Shown: one piece after another, positions 32,250-44,900 of the stretch
How positions within the stretch are numbered: the stretch's first letter is position 1
Layout of the letters: every line of letters starts with the position of its first letter
Assembly: GCF_963855985.1 (NCBI RefSeq)
Contig: NC_087090.1
Location: 18,598,501 to 18,662,500, forward strand
Origin: Ostrinia nubilalis
Lineage: Eukaryota > Arthropoda > Insecta > Lepidoptera > Crambidae
Reading direction: 5' to 3'
Length of the DNA stretch: 64,000 nucleotides
Translations under genes and position numbers: made by a program
The notes under the pieces: model-generated
Database searches by the model: none
Told to the model about the DNA's origin: nothing
What the model saw: the letters and a program-made list of their open reading frames with translations, nothing else

Positions 32250-34100
32250 CCCAGAATGTATTGGATGCGTAAAAGGTTGTCTGTTTATAGCCGTTAAGGG
32301 AGCTCTCGTCGAATGTCTTCTATATGTCGCGGACTAACTGTTAAAAAGCCAAGCTTAGAAAATCCTAAGAAATCTATACGATTGATAATGAAGACGTATT
32401 GAGTAAAGACTATAAAATGTGTTTGTTTACCGATGGCTACAGACTGGCAATACTCGTAGGTTTGTAATATTTATTGGGAGCCACCCTTGGAGTAAGTGAT
32501 GTACATACTTTGACCGATTGCTGGAATCGTTTGGAACACAAAAGATCCCAGCAATCGGTCTTTCCTTTTTCCTCATCATCCATGTTTGTTATATGTATTG
32601 TATATTTCATTTTAGTATGTAATAATGATGCTTGATTCCCAATTGGAAGTTAATAAATAATGCAAGAGACTTTATCAAAACTTACTTAAATAGCAAAGTA
32701 GCATGCGCTCAACAAACCCTGATATTTTCAGTAAAAAGCCACTCATTCTTTCAATAAGTATTCAGTTTTCAACCTTTCCCGGTAATCCCCTTTTTTCGAA
32801 TCGCCCGCAACACCTACGAGTGCTCCGAGCGCGTATAATCCGCTGCATTCGCGAGAAAATTTCTATTGCACCCAGTACAGATGCATTTCCACTGATTTCC
32901 CACTTTCCTGGGGAGATTCACACTGCACGTGGATTTGGTAAGCTCGCTTCTGGGTTAACACAAGCAACAGATTAAGTTAACTTTTAAGCATAAACTGAGG
33001 GAGGTCGAGCCATAAAATTTGAATGAAGCTGTGTATGTCAGTAACCCTTTACATGAACTGCAAAGTTAATTTTAATTTATTTTGGATCAGAAATAAATAC
33101 TTCCTAGAAAACTATGTCGAAAAGGACAACATACCTTATAGAAAAATCAACTTTTAAAAAGTTGAGAAATAATACCAAGCTAAAACACTATCTAACCAAT
33201 TGCTCTATCACGCATTTTCTTTTAACTTTGAACCTCTATTTGCCAAAGCATTGAGGGCTTGAGGGGCTCATAATAAGTGTATTTTATACCAATATTGCAA
33301 ATAATATCTACTCTTACTAAAGTCTAATAAGAGTATTTTTTATTGCAACGCAAAACGAAGTGATGTTACTAGCGTATCCCTCTCTTGTGTCAAGCTCGGC
33401 TGCGAGTGCGGTTCCTCCCGCCCGGAGGATGGGATTTGTTTTAGCGGTTCTTATTTATTGAGCGCGAAAGTGCAGCCTCTTACAGCCGATAAGTATTTTT
33501 ACTTTTAAAGAAAGTCTACCATTTAAACAAAAAAAATTAACATAGCAACATGGTCATCTAAAAAAAGATACAAGGTAAGCAATTAGATTACTAAGTTAGT
33601 ATACTTAATCGAAAATTAAAGCTGATTTATCTAAATTTATTTTCTTGAACTAAACTTTCTTTCGTGTAAATAAGCGTAGGCTTTGGAATCAGATTCCTTT
33701 TAACTTTTTTCAACAAAATGTTGAATAAATAATTTCCTCTTCAGTGCTCAGCTTTTAGTACAAATCGACATTCGTCTCGCAATGAGAATTTTATTTGATT
33801 AGCGAGTGGTGACTAATTATACCGGGGAACCCCCCACTCTCCCCCGGCGGGCACGAGGAAATGGCTTGCTATCGCTCGGACTGGCTGTTATCTTTTTGGC
33901 TGGCTTTTGACCAGTAATCATGGCTAAATTGAACAGGTTAGCAGAAGGCATTTTAGTTTTTATTTTATTTAGAAAATCAATTAAGTACCACCTATTATTT
34001 ACGTGAAATTTCATGAAGATGGATGTTTCTTACTTTGTACCTCATGAAAAAACTTAAAATGTGCTAACCAATAACTTCCATCGAAATGGACGTAGGGTTT
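32250..34100. other. Unique sequence, no gene recognised
   Basis: A GC-rich complex block lies at 33360-33480 and short GC-rich patches near 32810 and 33830. None is bounded by splice sites with an open frame I trust. GACCGATTGCTGG... at 32511 and its inverse CCAGCAATCGGTC at 32549 form a 13-bp stem. Confidence 0.35.
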
Positions 34101-34138
34101 GTTAGGCAAGGGCTACCCGTCCTAGTGGTTCGCGTATC

Positions 34139-34179
34139 GCACACTGTGCGCAGAGTCCCATATACGGTGCGCACAGTGC
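34139..34179. repeat. Imperfect hairpin at the start of a dispersed repeat
   Basis: GCACACTGTGCGCA (34139-34152) pairs with TGCGCACAGTGC (34168-34179), with one bulged base and a 15-base loop. It is followed at 34231-34303 by the tail shared with 26677-26760. Confidence 0.5.
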
Positions 34180-34611
34180 ACGTGGGAAGTTGAAATTGAC
34201 ATAAAAATTAATGTAAATAAGTAAACAGATCTACGGGGTTAATACTGGGACGTGTAAAAGTGCTTTTTAAAAGCCTATTTGCAAAAATAAATGAGTTTTA
34301 TGAGTTTTTACGATGTACTCGTAGTGTGTCCCTGCCGGAATAATATCATACTAGTACAGTATCCCGTATCCCGGGAGCTCCTGGCCGCCTCGAGATTGCG
34401 CTGGTCCCTTGGGACCCGCCCTGCGGAGTCAGGGTCTCTGTATTATTCACATAAACCTGCCAATACGTAAGCAATTCAGAATGGGGAAACATCAGAAAAA
34501 TGCTTCAGTTCAAGGAGCAGTTGATATTACATTTCTGATTACATAGAAGACCTGGCAGTCACGTGCCATCAGCATTTCCCGGAAATCGGATCATTTCTTT
34601 ATCAGAAAATG

Positions 34612-34675
34612 TATCATCATCATTTCAGTCACAGAACGCCATTGATGAACACAAGCCTCTTCCAATGATTTCCAT
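34612..34675 (-). mobile_element. RTE-like LINE tail scrap, antisense
   Basis: ATCATCATCATTTCAGTC followed by ACAGAACGCC, then GATGAACACAAGCCTC and CCAATGATTTCCA, is a diverged antisense copy of the (ATG)n-ended LINE tail. Only about 60 bp remain. Confidence 0.6.
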
Positions 34676-34727
34676 TAAAATTATTAATCCATAAATACAC
34701 AGGGGCTTTGATCCAACCCGTTCTTTT

Positions 34728-34922
34728 CTACACTAATAAAGAGGAAAACTTTGTTTGTTTGGTTGTAATGAATAGGCTCAAAAACTACTGGACCGTTTTT
34801 AAAAATTATTTCACCATTCGAAATCTGCATTATCCACGAGTAACATAGGCTAAATTTTATTTTGGAAAAAAATAGACGGGTCCACTATAGGCTATAATGT
34901 AGTCCACGCGGGCGAAAGCTAT
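34728..34922 (+). mobile_element. Lep1-like Helitron, diverged
   Basis: It begins TCTACACTAATAAAGAGGAA, holds TTTGTTTGTTTGGTTGTAAT and AAAAACTACTGGACCG, and ends CCACGCGGGCGAAAGCTA. The expected CTAG terminus is mutated to CTAT. About 195 bp, non-autonomous. Confidence 0.7.
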
Positions 34923-36890
34923 ATTTTATTCCACTCACGTGCTCACAGCATCATTGGTTACAGATTCATAAGTTTCCAACTCAACGTTGTTACGTCTGCG
35001 CCCGTTAGCCACGTTTTAATATATTTTCCTCTAGCGCCTCACCAAAAATAAGGTCGTAATAAATCTTCCCAAAGGCAATACGATATCAATCCACCGCAAT
35101 ATTAATTTTATTGGTCTGTTTTCGTAACCTCCACGCTGTTATGTCCATCTCGGACCAATAAAGCGGGCGTTCGACACGTGTCGCGCGCGGATGACTGATC
35201 TCCGGCTTGCAGACGAGGGCCGGCTGAAGCCAAAATGAGATCAGATGAATCAGTGACGTAGTCGTGGCGCCACAAGTGGCTAAAAATTTTCGTCCATTAC
35301 TTGGGGATTACATCTGATAGTTTTGGCACTATCAGTGTTCGTCTGTCTCAAAATGGCATTAAAGTTGAAAACAAATCATAGGGAAACAAAATGAGAATTT
35401 GGTATTATAAGTTGCAATAATGATAGAAAGTATCGGTTACCAAAAATTTTCAGAAGTTTCAGAAACCAAAATAGAACATTACGTTATTTTAGCATAATAC
35501 CTGGATACCTACGCGGTTTTAAGAATACCTAAGATAAATATTTTTAAAAAGAAGCATTTAGTTCATCTAAAAAGGTAACACTTGAGCTGTGAGTGTGGGC
35601 CCTTTGATTAAGGGCCGCGATTTGTCGTGGGCGTAATGTGATGCCCACTCAACGGGCGCTGGAAATACGGGCCCGAAATAAACTATACTTAGAATCAGAT
35701 ACAAATACTAAAGATATTCTTCATCTATGTAAATATTAACACCATCGTTGTTTAATTAATCAGTTTTTGAACCAAGAACAAAAGAAGAACCAAAAAAAGT
35801 TTCTACAAAATCTTGTAGGTAATAATAATATGAATATACTAATAACTATTTTTAAGATTTTTGTTTTTATAATGTTTTTTTTTTGATAATAATTACATTG
35901 TAAAAAGAAAAAATTAAAAATAAGAAAGTAATATGAATATCATCAACACCACTTAAATGAAGTCTATAAATAAAACATTCTAGTCTTCTAAGGATATAAA
36001 ACAATTACCAAGAACGAAAAGAAGCAAAAAAGATCTAGCAAGTAACATGATATTGGATACCATTATCACTTATTAGTGAGCTGTCTGGCTCATTACGTAG
36101 CTTGTTTCGCGAAGTCCTGTTAAACTCAAAATTAAATAAGCATGTTTACTGCGGGAGAGGTTAAACGCTAACTCGTAAACACGCTCGAGCTCGCGCGAGT
36201 CCATTAAATCCGGGCAAAAAGCGGCTACGATTTAATCAAGGCGCACCTACGTCTTAATAAATTCAGATGCACGTAGCACCAGCAGTTAGCGCGCCCTCTT
36301 AGCGCTCTGCCCGTACTCTGTAGAGGGCTTATGAGAAAACCGCTCGATACTTTTAGTTTAATCTAACACAAAAGGTATTTAAACACAATTTAAAAATACA
36401 TTAAAACTACGTAGATATTATATCTACGTACTTGGCGGTGTTTGCTTGCCTTTAGAGCATTCGTTATGTTTGTTTTATTTATTTAACTTTGTTATGGTAG
36501 AATGTCAGTGGATTTCATTAGATTTCTGTTATAGATTTTGCAGAGAAACAATATGAAATAGCACCGAATACAACACAAAAAAGTCCAACAACAATAGGCT
36601 AGACGACAAAATTTCAATTATTTGTCCGCCAGACAGACAGATAATAAGAAAATATTAGACTCGTATTTTCTGTTTTCTTTCATAATATTTAACAGTGCTA
36701 CGAGTACATCGAGTTAAAATGGCGCGCGTCGTCACGCCTAAGTAGATATCAACTCAATATAGGTAGGTACTACTGTATTAATCAATTTTGAAAAAAAAAA
36801 AACTTGTTCAATAATTTTTCACTATCTGACTAAATAGAATTTCGATTGTATTACCCAGTCGTCATTTAATTTACATATTTATAACAATGC
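34923..36890. other. Unique sequence with GC-rich, conserved-element-like blocks
   Basis: 34970-35290 and 36140-36330 are GC-rich islands in AT-rich DNA and contain E-box, TTTAAT and CGCG words but no coding frame. 35690-36060 is very AT-rich with poly-T/poly-A runs. No named repeat is seen. Confidence 0.35.
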
Positions 36891-36895
36891 AACAT

Positions 36896-36968
36896 AGAAT
36901 GCATTGGGGGAGGCTTATGTTCAGCAGTGGACGTCCTATGGCTGAGATGATGATGATGATGATGATAA
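36896..36968 (+). mobile_element. RTE-like LINE tail with (ATG)n
   Basis: GCATTGGGGGAGGCTTATGT, TCAGCAGTGGACGTCC and GGCTGAGATGATGATG form the bare 3' end of the recurrent LINE. It is truncated to about 70 bp. Confidence 0.75.
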
Positions 36969-37793
36969 CAATGGAAAGATACCTAGGTTGATATAGTTAT
37001 AGATAGTAAGATGATAATAGTCTAACACACACAAACTGTAGTCAAGATTTTAACTATCATTTCATACACTAGCGTGCTGCAGTTAGCTTGTAACCCCACT
37101 ATCTGAAGGGTCTTGACTAAATACATTTCAATGGCGGCGGACAAAGACGGAGCTTAATTAACAGCTGCCAGGGGTGGGCAATATGTGGTAAGTACATTAC
37201 AAAAGAGCAGTATAATCAGAGTATCGGACACAGTTGCAGATTCGAATCTGCCTGAGAACAGTATAAAGAAACGCACATTACAATCAGGAAGCACCAAAAT
37301 ACCCAGGCTGGCTTTGATGGACTGGCACTGGGCAACACTAAGCTCTAGATTTATGAGATTAAAATGATTTGAGTTTCAAATATCTCTAAAATAATACCTA
37401 AATCCACTACCTACTTATGCTATTTTTATTTTTAAATTAATTAAAAAGTAACGTACCTAAATTACTTTTTCGTCAACCGCAAAGATGGTAAGCGACGGTT
37501 GAAACTAAGTAGCTGCTCCGGAAGTTTTATACTGTTCTTTACCAATTAATAACAAGATACGATTTTTCCTGACTTATGGTGATAATACACATCATAATTT
37601 CAGAAACTTACGAAGGATTAAAAAGTTATGAGTAATTAATTCAAGTATGTTTGCGCACGCAGTAATTAAGTTGAAGTATAAGCATACGAAGGGTGCGCCA
37701 GCCCTGCCGCGGTCCCGTCGCTGACGGAGACACTATTATTCTTATAAACTTTCCAACTAAGTACTCAGAATAAATTATCTTTGAAAGTTTTAA

Positions 37794-38203
37794 GCCTTGG
37801 GCAGACAAAACGCGGGGCTGTAGCAACGCAGTTTGAATGCGGGCCCGCGCAAGTTGTAATACAAGAAACTCTTTGAAGTACTCGTATGTCACACCAAAGA
37901 ACGCGGGCCCGCGCTTCAACCGCGCCTCACTACAACTGCCGAACGACAAACGAGGCGGCACGGGTGCGGGACAGAAGCGGCGCGAACGCGGGCCCGTGCT
38001 GTTGTATTACTATGGCGGCCATATTAGCATGACACACCGGACGCAGGGCGGTAGCAGCGCGTTGAAAGCGGTTTTCGAATATTTAAATTTTTGACAACCG
38101 CCCGCGTTGCATCTGCTTTGAAACTGCGCTTCTTTCAGTGTGCCTCAGCCGCGCTGCTACTGACCCGCACTGCTTCTGACCTGCGTTTGGTCTGTGGAAG
38201 CCT
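37794..38203. mobile_element. 410-bp GC-rich element flanked by TTAA, with internal subrepeats
   Basis: The left end GCCTTGGGCAGACAAAACGC and the inverted right end GGCTTCCACAGACCAAACGC are similar over about 20 bp and lie next to TTAA at 37790-37793 and 38204-38207. Inside, GTAGCA.CGC...GAA.GCGGG units recur in both orientations and GCGGGCCCG occurs at 37839, 37902 and 37989. The target site fits piggyBac-type integration, but the ends lack the usual CCC start. It is a non-autonomous element, and the overlapping open frames are unlikely to be genes. Confidence 0.6.
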
Positions 38204-38362
38204 TTAATGCCACGATCGGTTTTTATCTGCGTTTGAAGTGGCCAATCGTGGGTAATCTTCTGCAGTTTTATCGATGAGTAAGACAGTGGTCGATTCAGCA
38301 TTCACTACTTAGTACTCGTAAACGACATAATTTATTTAGTCTGCAACACATTTTCATGTTAG

Positions 38363-38431
38363 GCTAGCAGTAAGACAACCCAGGACCGAGCCGCCTGGAG
38401 ACGCGTGACGCGGAGGGCCGACCCCAAATAA
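38363..38431 (+). pseudogene. LINE ORF2 C-terminal scrap (WRRVTRRADPK-stop)
   Basis: The frame ASSKTTQDRAAWRRVTRRAD-PK ends at TAA. A tryptophan followed by basic residues and TRRADPK before the stop is a C-terminal signature of RTE-type LINE polyproteins. Only 22 codons remain. It appears to be a different family from the (ATG)n-tailed LINE. Confidence 0.65.
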
Positions 38432-38628
38432 AGCGTTTGCGAATTTCTGTCCCGTATGCGTTTTAGCCTTGAGTAATCCCCGTCATTGTACTTATGAATA
38501 ATATAAAGTAAAATAAAAACTGTTGTTTCGTTTATTTTGTTAGAAATCATTTTAATGTAAATCCCGTTTTAGTGCTAAAAACATCCAGTCCTCGATTATA
38601 CAGGGCTAAAGGTTGAGCGGCGCGCGGG

Positions 38629-39239
38629 CGCATATTCGCGCGCTAATGCCGCATGAATATGTAACTAATGCACTTGTCTCGGCGGAGGACTGCGCCACTG
38701 CGCTGCCGAGAAGTTCGCGCTTAACCATTTATTTATTTACTTTGTTCGTCTTATTTTACAGATTTTTAAAGTACCTACCTTCTAACTGTAAAAATGTTTG
38801 TATAACAATGAGTCGTGGCTTGACCACAAACATACGGCTCGGCTTTGTAGTGATCGATAGAAAGTTAGATTGGCTGAATTATTGTCGGCTTAAAATACCT
38901 ACTTTCATAATTAGGTAAAGAAACCATAAGGTACAACACAACATCCTAAATTCCCAAAATATAAATTAATTAAGTAGGTGTCAGACATAATTCTCGTACT
39001 TCTAATTTCTACACATTTATTTTAGCAGAATATAAAACTTTTTCAGAAACAAGTTATTTATAACTTCACGATGTTTCCAGCTCTAAAAGAATCACAACAT
39101 CTTATCGCCTACTTCTCAGGTTTAGTAGACATCGTAAATTATAAAAAAGGCAAACAAATGGTACTTATTATATTCCGTTCACGCCGCCGCATACTCGTCC
39201 GGCTTAATGGCGGATGAATATTTAAACTGATGCACTTGA
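38629..39239. promoter_or_regulatory. Duplicated conserved-element-like motif (38629-38676 and 39189-39239)
   Basis: Both blocks run: GCATA.TCG, a GC-rich gap, TAATG.CG, ATGAATAT, TAA, then CT.ATGCACTTG. They share about 75-80 % of about 48 bases, in the same orientation, 560 bp apart. TAAT and ATGAATAT cores are homeodomain/POU-like. Binding is an inference. The surrounding sequence is not repetitive in this window. Confidence 0.45.
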
Positions 39240-39559
39240 CACAGCCCCGAGGGGTTCAAGATCGAGCCGTTTCTCGCTATTTTTCAGTCCATTTTGAATA
39301 CTTAGTTAACGCCGAAACACGACCAAAATAAGGTAACGTAATAAGAGAAATAATAAATAAAAAAAAATCCGTCGCTTGCAGTGAAAGAAACATTATTAGG
39401 TAGGTACGTAAACGTAAAAAATCGATAGTAACATATCGATATTTCAGTCTTCAGACCTAAAATAAAGCACAGAAAGTTGACAACGTTGGGTTAAACAACT
39501 CAAGCTTGTAGTCTTATTAATGATGGACAAAGTTATGAAATATGAAGACACCGACCTTT

Positions 39560-39600
39560 TACGTGGAGATTGCACTTACCTGTAACAAAAAAAATATTGC
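39560..39600 (-). other. Candidate recursive splice (ratchet) site
   Basis: On the minus strand, ATATTTTTTTTGTTACAG is directly followed by GTAAGTGCAATC; the junction lies between 39580 and 39579. A strong polypyrimidine acceptor abutting a consensus donor with no exon between is the ratchet-point layout used for stepwise removal of long insect introns. A branch-point-like ACTAC lies about 25 nt upstream. Its strand matches most exon candidates in this window. Confidence 0.45.
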
Positions 39601-41760
39601 TTTGTAGTAAAGATTTTTAAAGAGTTTATGACGAGTTATAAAAAATATTTCTTCAAATACTTATTATGTTTTGCTATAAAACTAGGACTCATATAATTTT
39701 ACGAAGAAACTCGTTAAGAACTTTGTTTATTAAGTTTTAGGATAAGCAACGTGATTATTCGAGTAACTAATGAAAGTACTAGTTCCAAGTGATCATTAAA
39801 CAGCTCTTAAGAATACAATGGCCTTATTTGGGTCATGTAAAACGTCGTGAAGAGAAACTGTAAAATTATTAATAGTTATACTATAGAAAGTTGGCTCCAT
39901 TTCTGTCTACTACTTGAACTTTTGACTAGTGTACCTACCTTCTGTAGTCACAATTGAAAAATACATTACCAACAGTCACAAATTATAATAATTATCGATA
40001 AAACTACAAACTTGTATTCCCTGTTTACAAAGTCAGGAGATAAGGTAGTAGAAAATTCAACGTAAGTACCTTGTAACTTGAGGTAATTAATTTCCACCGC
40101 ATCTGCGTACCTATGCCAATGTAGACAACAATTATTGTGGAACATCACAAACACACTAGCACTAGATGCACCGAGTACTACTATAAGCACAGGTCACGCT
40201 ATATTGCGCTATAGTGAAATACTGACTCGACAATTAATTTTCTAAAATACATTTACTAACTAACGCAACAAAAAACAGGTATTATTATTAACCGATACAA
40301 CGGGCCGTGGCTGCGCGCGAACCCCGCCCGTGCTGTGACCGAACTGAGAAGGCGCGCGTGACCGGCCGTTAGATGCGGAAGATCTACGACTACCCTCACT
40401 AACAAAAATAATTGTGCGCTGCCGTTAAAAACGGTCTTTGGTATTAATAATAATTCGCATACGTACAGTTGGCAGCAATTATTCTGCAAAAGAGTACACA
40501 GTCATATTAATCATGATTACAATTATTATGCTGCAGGGATATTATGATGAACGAAATACTTATTATCATGTATTGATAAAGGCTTCGTAAAAGGAAAATA
40601 AAGAGGCGTGTTATATTTATACGCAACTGATATTATGATGGACAACAGCTTATCTTTAAATCCGGCATTATTTATGACGGATTGTCCCTTCCCGAGCGCC
40701 GGCTATTTTCCGCCGAAACAGCCCTCATACAAGTGATTTTTTGCTGAAAGACAAACGAGCCCGCATTTGCGAGATCGATCAGCTGCCTTTGATGAATATT
40801 TTAGAGATAAGTGTTGCTGTAATGACGATAGTAACGCGTATGAAAGGCGGTGATTTAGTATAGGATTGCTTGGTTTAGGACTAGAAGAGTAAAACCAGGG
40901 ATAAGGTTATTTTTTTATTTGTGGTATTCAATATTGCGTCAAGCTTAAGGTGTACCTATAATAAAAGTATTAATTCCAAGGTACACACGGCCACACTGTT
41001 AACTATCCATTTCCGTTTTTGCTCTCGCTCTCATCAAATGGTGATTCTTTGAGATAGAACGAGACGACATGACAGGCAATGGACAGTTAAAACTGTTGCC
41101 GATGGTACATACTTAATCTATTCTGAAACATTTTTTTTTTAAATCTCACTGCTTACACCTGATGCAATAAAATAATAAATAACAATAATGCCTTCCAAAA
41201 GACCGAAAAAGCGCCCCTTTCGTGGGCCCCCACCACTTACGCACAGCTCCGTCGAAGTCGAAAACCTAGGAGAGTCTTTTAATGGGCAACCAATGAAGCC
41301 CTTAAAACAATAAAATATTTTGTAGGAATTATTTCCCATTTAAAATCTTATTCTACTGGCCTTTTAGTTTCTTACATTAAAATTAAATCAAACTTCTGGT
41401 TTTTTATTACACTTAATTAGGTCAGCAACAATAAAACAGATGTACAAATATAAAAGCCCTCTTTTTTGCGCCTGAATAAGTAAAAGTAAGTGTGTACCTG
41501 AGTGCCAATAATTAAAACAATTTAAATACTCGATAATCGTAACCCCAACCAATCGAATGGCCTCGAGTGCATTCATCGTGCGCGATCAGCGAACCAACTG
41601 GCCACACTATCAAGCGCACGCGCGAGCGCGCTTGCGTCCGCTGAACGCTGCGATGTTGTTAGCGCTGTTTGTGCCAAGTGGCTGGTCAACGTTTACAGAT
41701 AACCAATTAGTCATAATAATACTCAACGATTATGCATGAGCATGGAATATTAATAGTATT
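39600..41760. other. Unique sequence
   Basis: 40300-40400 and 40680-40800 are GC-richer complex blocks resembling conserved non-coding elements. No coding exon or named repeat is found. Confidence 0.35.
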
Positions 41761-41762
41761 AG

Positions 41763-41963
41763 TATTCCGTGAGCACGGAGTGCAGGTGCGGTTTTGTTCC
41801 CCAGTCGATGAAGCTCCTGATGTCATGCCCTGAGTGTCCAAGCAACTGCACTCAGGAGGATTTGATGAGTGCTACTGACAACGCCACTCTTGTGGCGGAG
41901 TTTTGGGCTAACACTGTGTAGGTTTGTTGTCGACACGAAAAGAAGAAGAAGAAGAAGAAGAAG
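41763..41963 (+). pseudogene. LINE ORF2 C-terminus with Cys-rich knuckle and (GAA)n tail
   Basis: The open frame reads VSTECRCGFVPQSMKLL, SCPECPSNCTQEDLMSA and TDNATLVAEFWANTV then TAG (41919-41921). The spaced cysteines (C.C, CP.CP..C) resemble a C-terminal zinc-knuckle. The 3' end TTTGTTGTCGACACG plus seven AAG/GAA units makes this a retrotransposon terminus. Fifty-two codons remain, without a break, so the copy is young, but the polymerase is absent. The clade is unknown to me. Confidence 0.7.
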
Positions 41964-44900
41964 TATTCCGCGTTTATACGTGACGTAAGTGCTGTATTTT
42001 TTAAAAGTCTGAAAAGGTTCAATAAACACAAATAATTTGTTGGCTAACTGTTGCTGCTTAGTGGACTTGTACTTAAATCTATCTAAAAGGTTGTTCTCGC
42101 TTCTTCTTATTGCCAGCACTAAGTACAATTTATGGATTTAAGTATCTCGTATTCTCCTCAGTGCGACCATAAATGTATGCTTGAACTCCACCCCCGTGGG
42201 AAAGCTTTAGAGTCACTATTTACACCCGTGTTCCTCTAAGTTCAAACTTAATATTTACTCTTACCTTTGGGTTGATACCTAACTTAAACCAATAGAAGAA
42301 TCGAACTAAGCATTTACTGCAAGAAGCACCTCGTCCCCGAAGCTAAGTGGACTGTGGAGCTGAGGGATAACTTATTCATCGGGCGCGAAATGCACATAAA
42401 TGTTTGATCAATCGGAACGGCCGTCATGCGACGAACCGGACACGTTTATTTGTATCGGCGGATTAAATATGTACCGCTTTTGACTTGCTGATTGGGATGG
42501 GTCGTTACGGTTACTGCACTATAAACTTAGGTATTTTTTAAATTTTGAAAATATTGAAAAACTAAATAGTCAACAAACTTTTCTGTTCAACCCAAAGGTA
42601 AACTGGTCGAGAATGCTTTAGTGCATTAAGTTCGCCTTATGTATACATTTATTTGACATTAAAGTTTGAAATAAATGAAAAAATAAAATTGTGACAAGAA
42701 AATAAATAATTAAATAAAAAATGTTTATTGCTTTTACAAAAAAAGAAATAGAAAAAGAAAACTTATAATAAAAAGGTAGAAGCAACTGGAGGTGGCTCAG
42801 CTTGTGCTGTCAAAAACTACTTGCCCTAGACGGCGCTGGTTTTCAGCCATCCCCACTTCTCGTGAGGTGTTGATCGAGAAGAATGGCCACGGGGGCTTAG
42901 AACAAGTACGAGTAAAAAGAAACAAGCTTATAAAATAAAACATAAAAATAATAAAAAAAGAAATACTGAAATAGAGTACACTATTGTAAGTAACATTGTC
43001 TCGTAAGTATAACACGATTAGTGTCCGTGTGAAACAACTCGCCCTAAAATTAGGTCGGCCTTAATTGAGGCCCTAAGTAATCACATCGCTTCGGCTACCG
43101 TTACAGGAACAACACTAATGTGATAATGGCTTTATTGATTCTTAATGCTTGCACTAGTGCTGTACGACGTTGGTTGTTTAGATTTGGGTACGCCTTAGTT
43201 AGGCCCTACTGTAAGATAAGCATGACGTACGAGCTGTGGTACGAATAAGTAGGTAATAACTCATCTCTTAAAATAAATTGAAATTCAAATAAGTATTATA
43301 AAAATTAAATTCAGACAGACAACGAAATACATAGAAGATGCAATTGAAATCAAGATTTACGAGAAGGATTTACATAATATAATTAATATACATAATTATG
43401 TACTTTTACATATTTTGTGGTCAACATTTTTTTAATATACAAATACTCGTACTTTCCTACTTATGTTAGTACATAATTATTATTTAAATAGAATACTCAA
43501 TTTAAAGGAAATAATACTTACTCGTGCTTAACTGTCTCTCCGACTCGAATATCACACGGGAATGTGACTCACTCGTAACCACAAGTACTGTAGACTCAAG
43601 TCCAATCCAAACCGAGTGACGTGTACTACAGCACTACGCGGGTAGTTGCGTATCGTAATGGAGGCCCAACGACCCGCCGACGCGCGTCACGCTATACGAG
43701 TATTAGCGCGCACAATACCAGTAATCACCCGCGTATTTCACGTGTTTTCGGATAATGGCCCGGAAATATCGGGCGATGATTTCAGGTAACGCGAAAATTG
43801 ATAAAGTAATTTTAGATAAAACAAATGGAAAGATTCAGCTTTTTTTAGGGCTGCCATACCGCGACACCATACCATTTAAGGCTAAGAACTCACGGCGGGA
43901 TTTTCACCCGCATTCAGAATCGGCATCCGATGACAATTCATTTCACAGTCCAGATGAAAATGTCTTGTCTATGGATGCCCGACCTGACCATCAAAAGCTT
44001 TCAAAAATTCATCACCTATAATGTAAATCACCTGAAAGAATTCAACAAATAGAATGTAATCCAACTTATATCCAAAAAATAGCACACTGTCTTGCAATTG
44101 GAGTAATCTAAATAGCACCTTATGCAAGGCATAACAAAAGATCATATTAAAAAAAAAAGACCGATTGGATTAAAATCTTGGTAATTATATTACCTCGTAA
44201 CAAAAATTCTAGGTTCAAGCAAATACTGAAAGAAAAAAAGAAAGTAATAAGTATTTATTACTGAACATTTTTATCTGTGGCCCTATCAGTCCAAGCTTTG
44301 TTTGAATGAAATGATACATATTATCCACATATTTTTATAATATTTTTTTATATTATCATGTTGTATCGTTAACGGCCCATGATGGTAAAGTTGAAGGTTT
44401 CTATCCACACCAGCCTATAGCATCTTTGGCGTCTATGCTATGATAGCTTTTACACAGTAGGTATTCCTAGAATTTTACTGTGCGCCAAAATACTGATTCG
44501 AAGGAGTACATCGGAATGTTTCACATTAATTACCAACTTGTCTGTGTACGTACGTCGTACATTGTTGGAATATTCAATGAACATTTCATTTAAGTACTTG
44601 CAGATAAAGTGTTATGCCTACGTACTTACTAAGTTTTCGTGGAAAACATTAATAAGGGTTACGATAATTTTTTAGGTTAGGTTCCAAGTTTGGTTCCCGA
44701 CACTAGGTACCAATTTTGGACTCAGTTCTGTTGTTAACCAACACGATATTATAATAAAATAGCTTAAACATTCATGAATTTATAAATTGATGATTTAAGA
44801 CAGGTATTTTCTTCGGGTATTAAAGATATATCAAGCGAGAATTTAAGAAGGTAATTTATTTACGTAAAAAGGGTCCGCGCAGACAATAAAGAACTCAATT

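Noticed and set aside
41823..42128. 101-codon minus-strand open frame
   Set aside because: It is the reverse shadow of the LINE C-terminus and its (GAA)n tail.
43755..44021. 88-codon plus-strand frame with an acidic, serine-rich end
   Set aside because: A possible donor (TTTCAG|GTAACG) occurs after 11 codons, but no upstream promoter, downstream exon or family match is visible; too weak to call.
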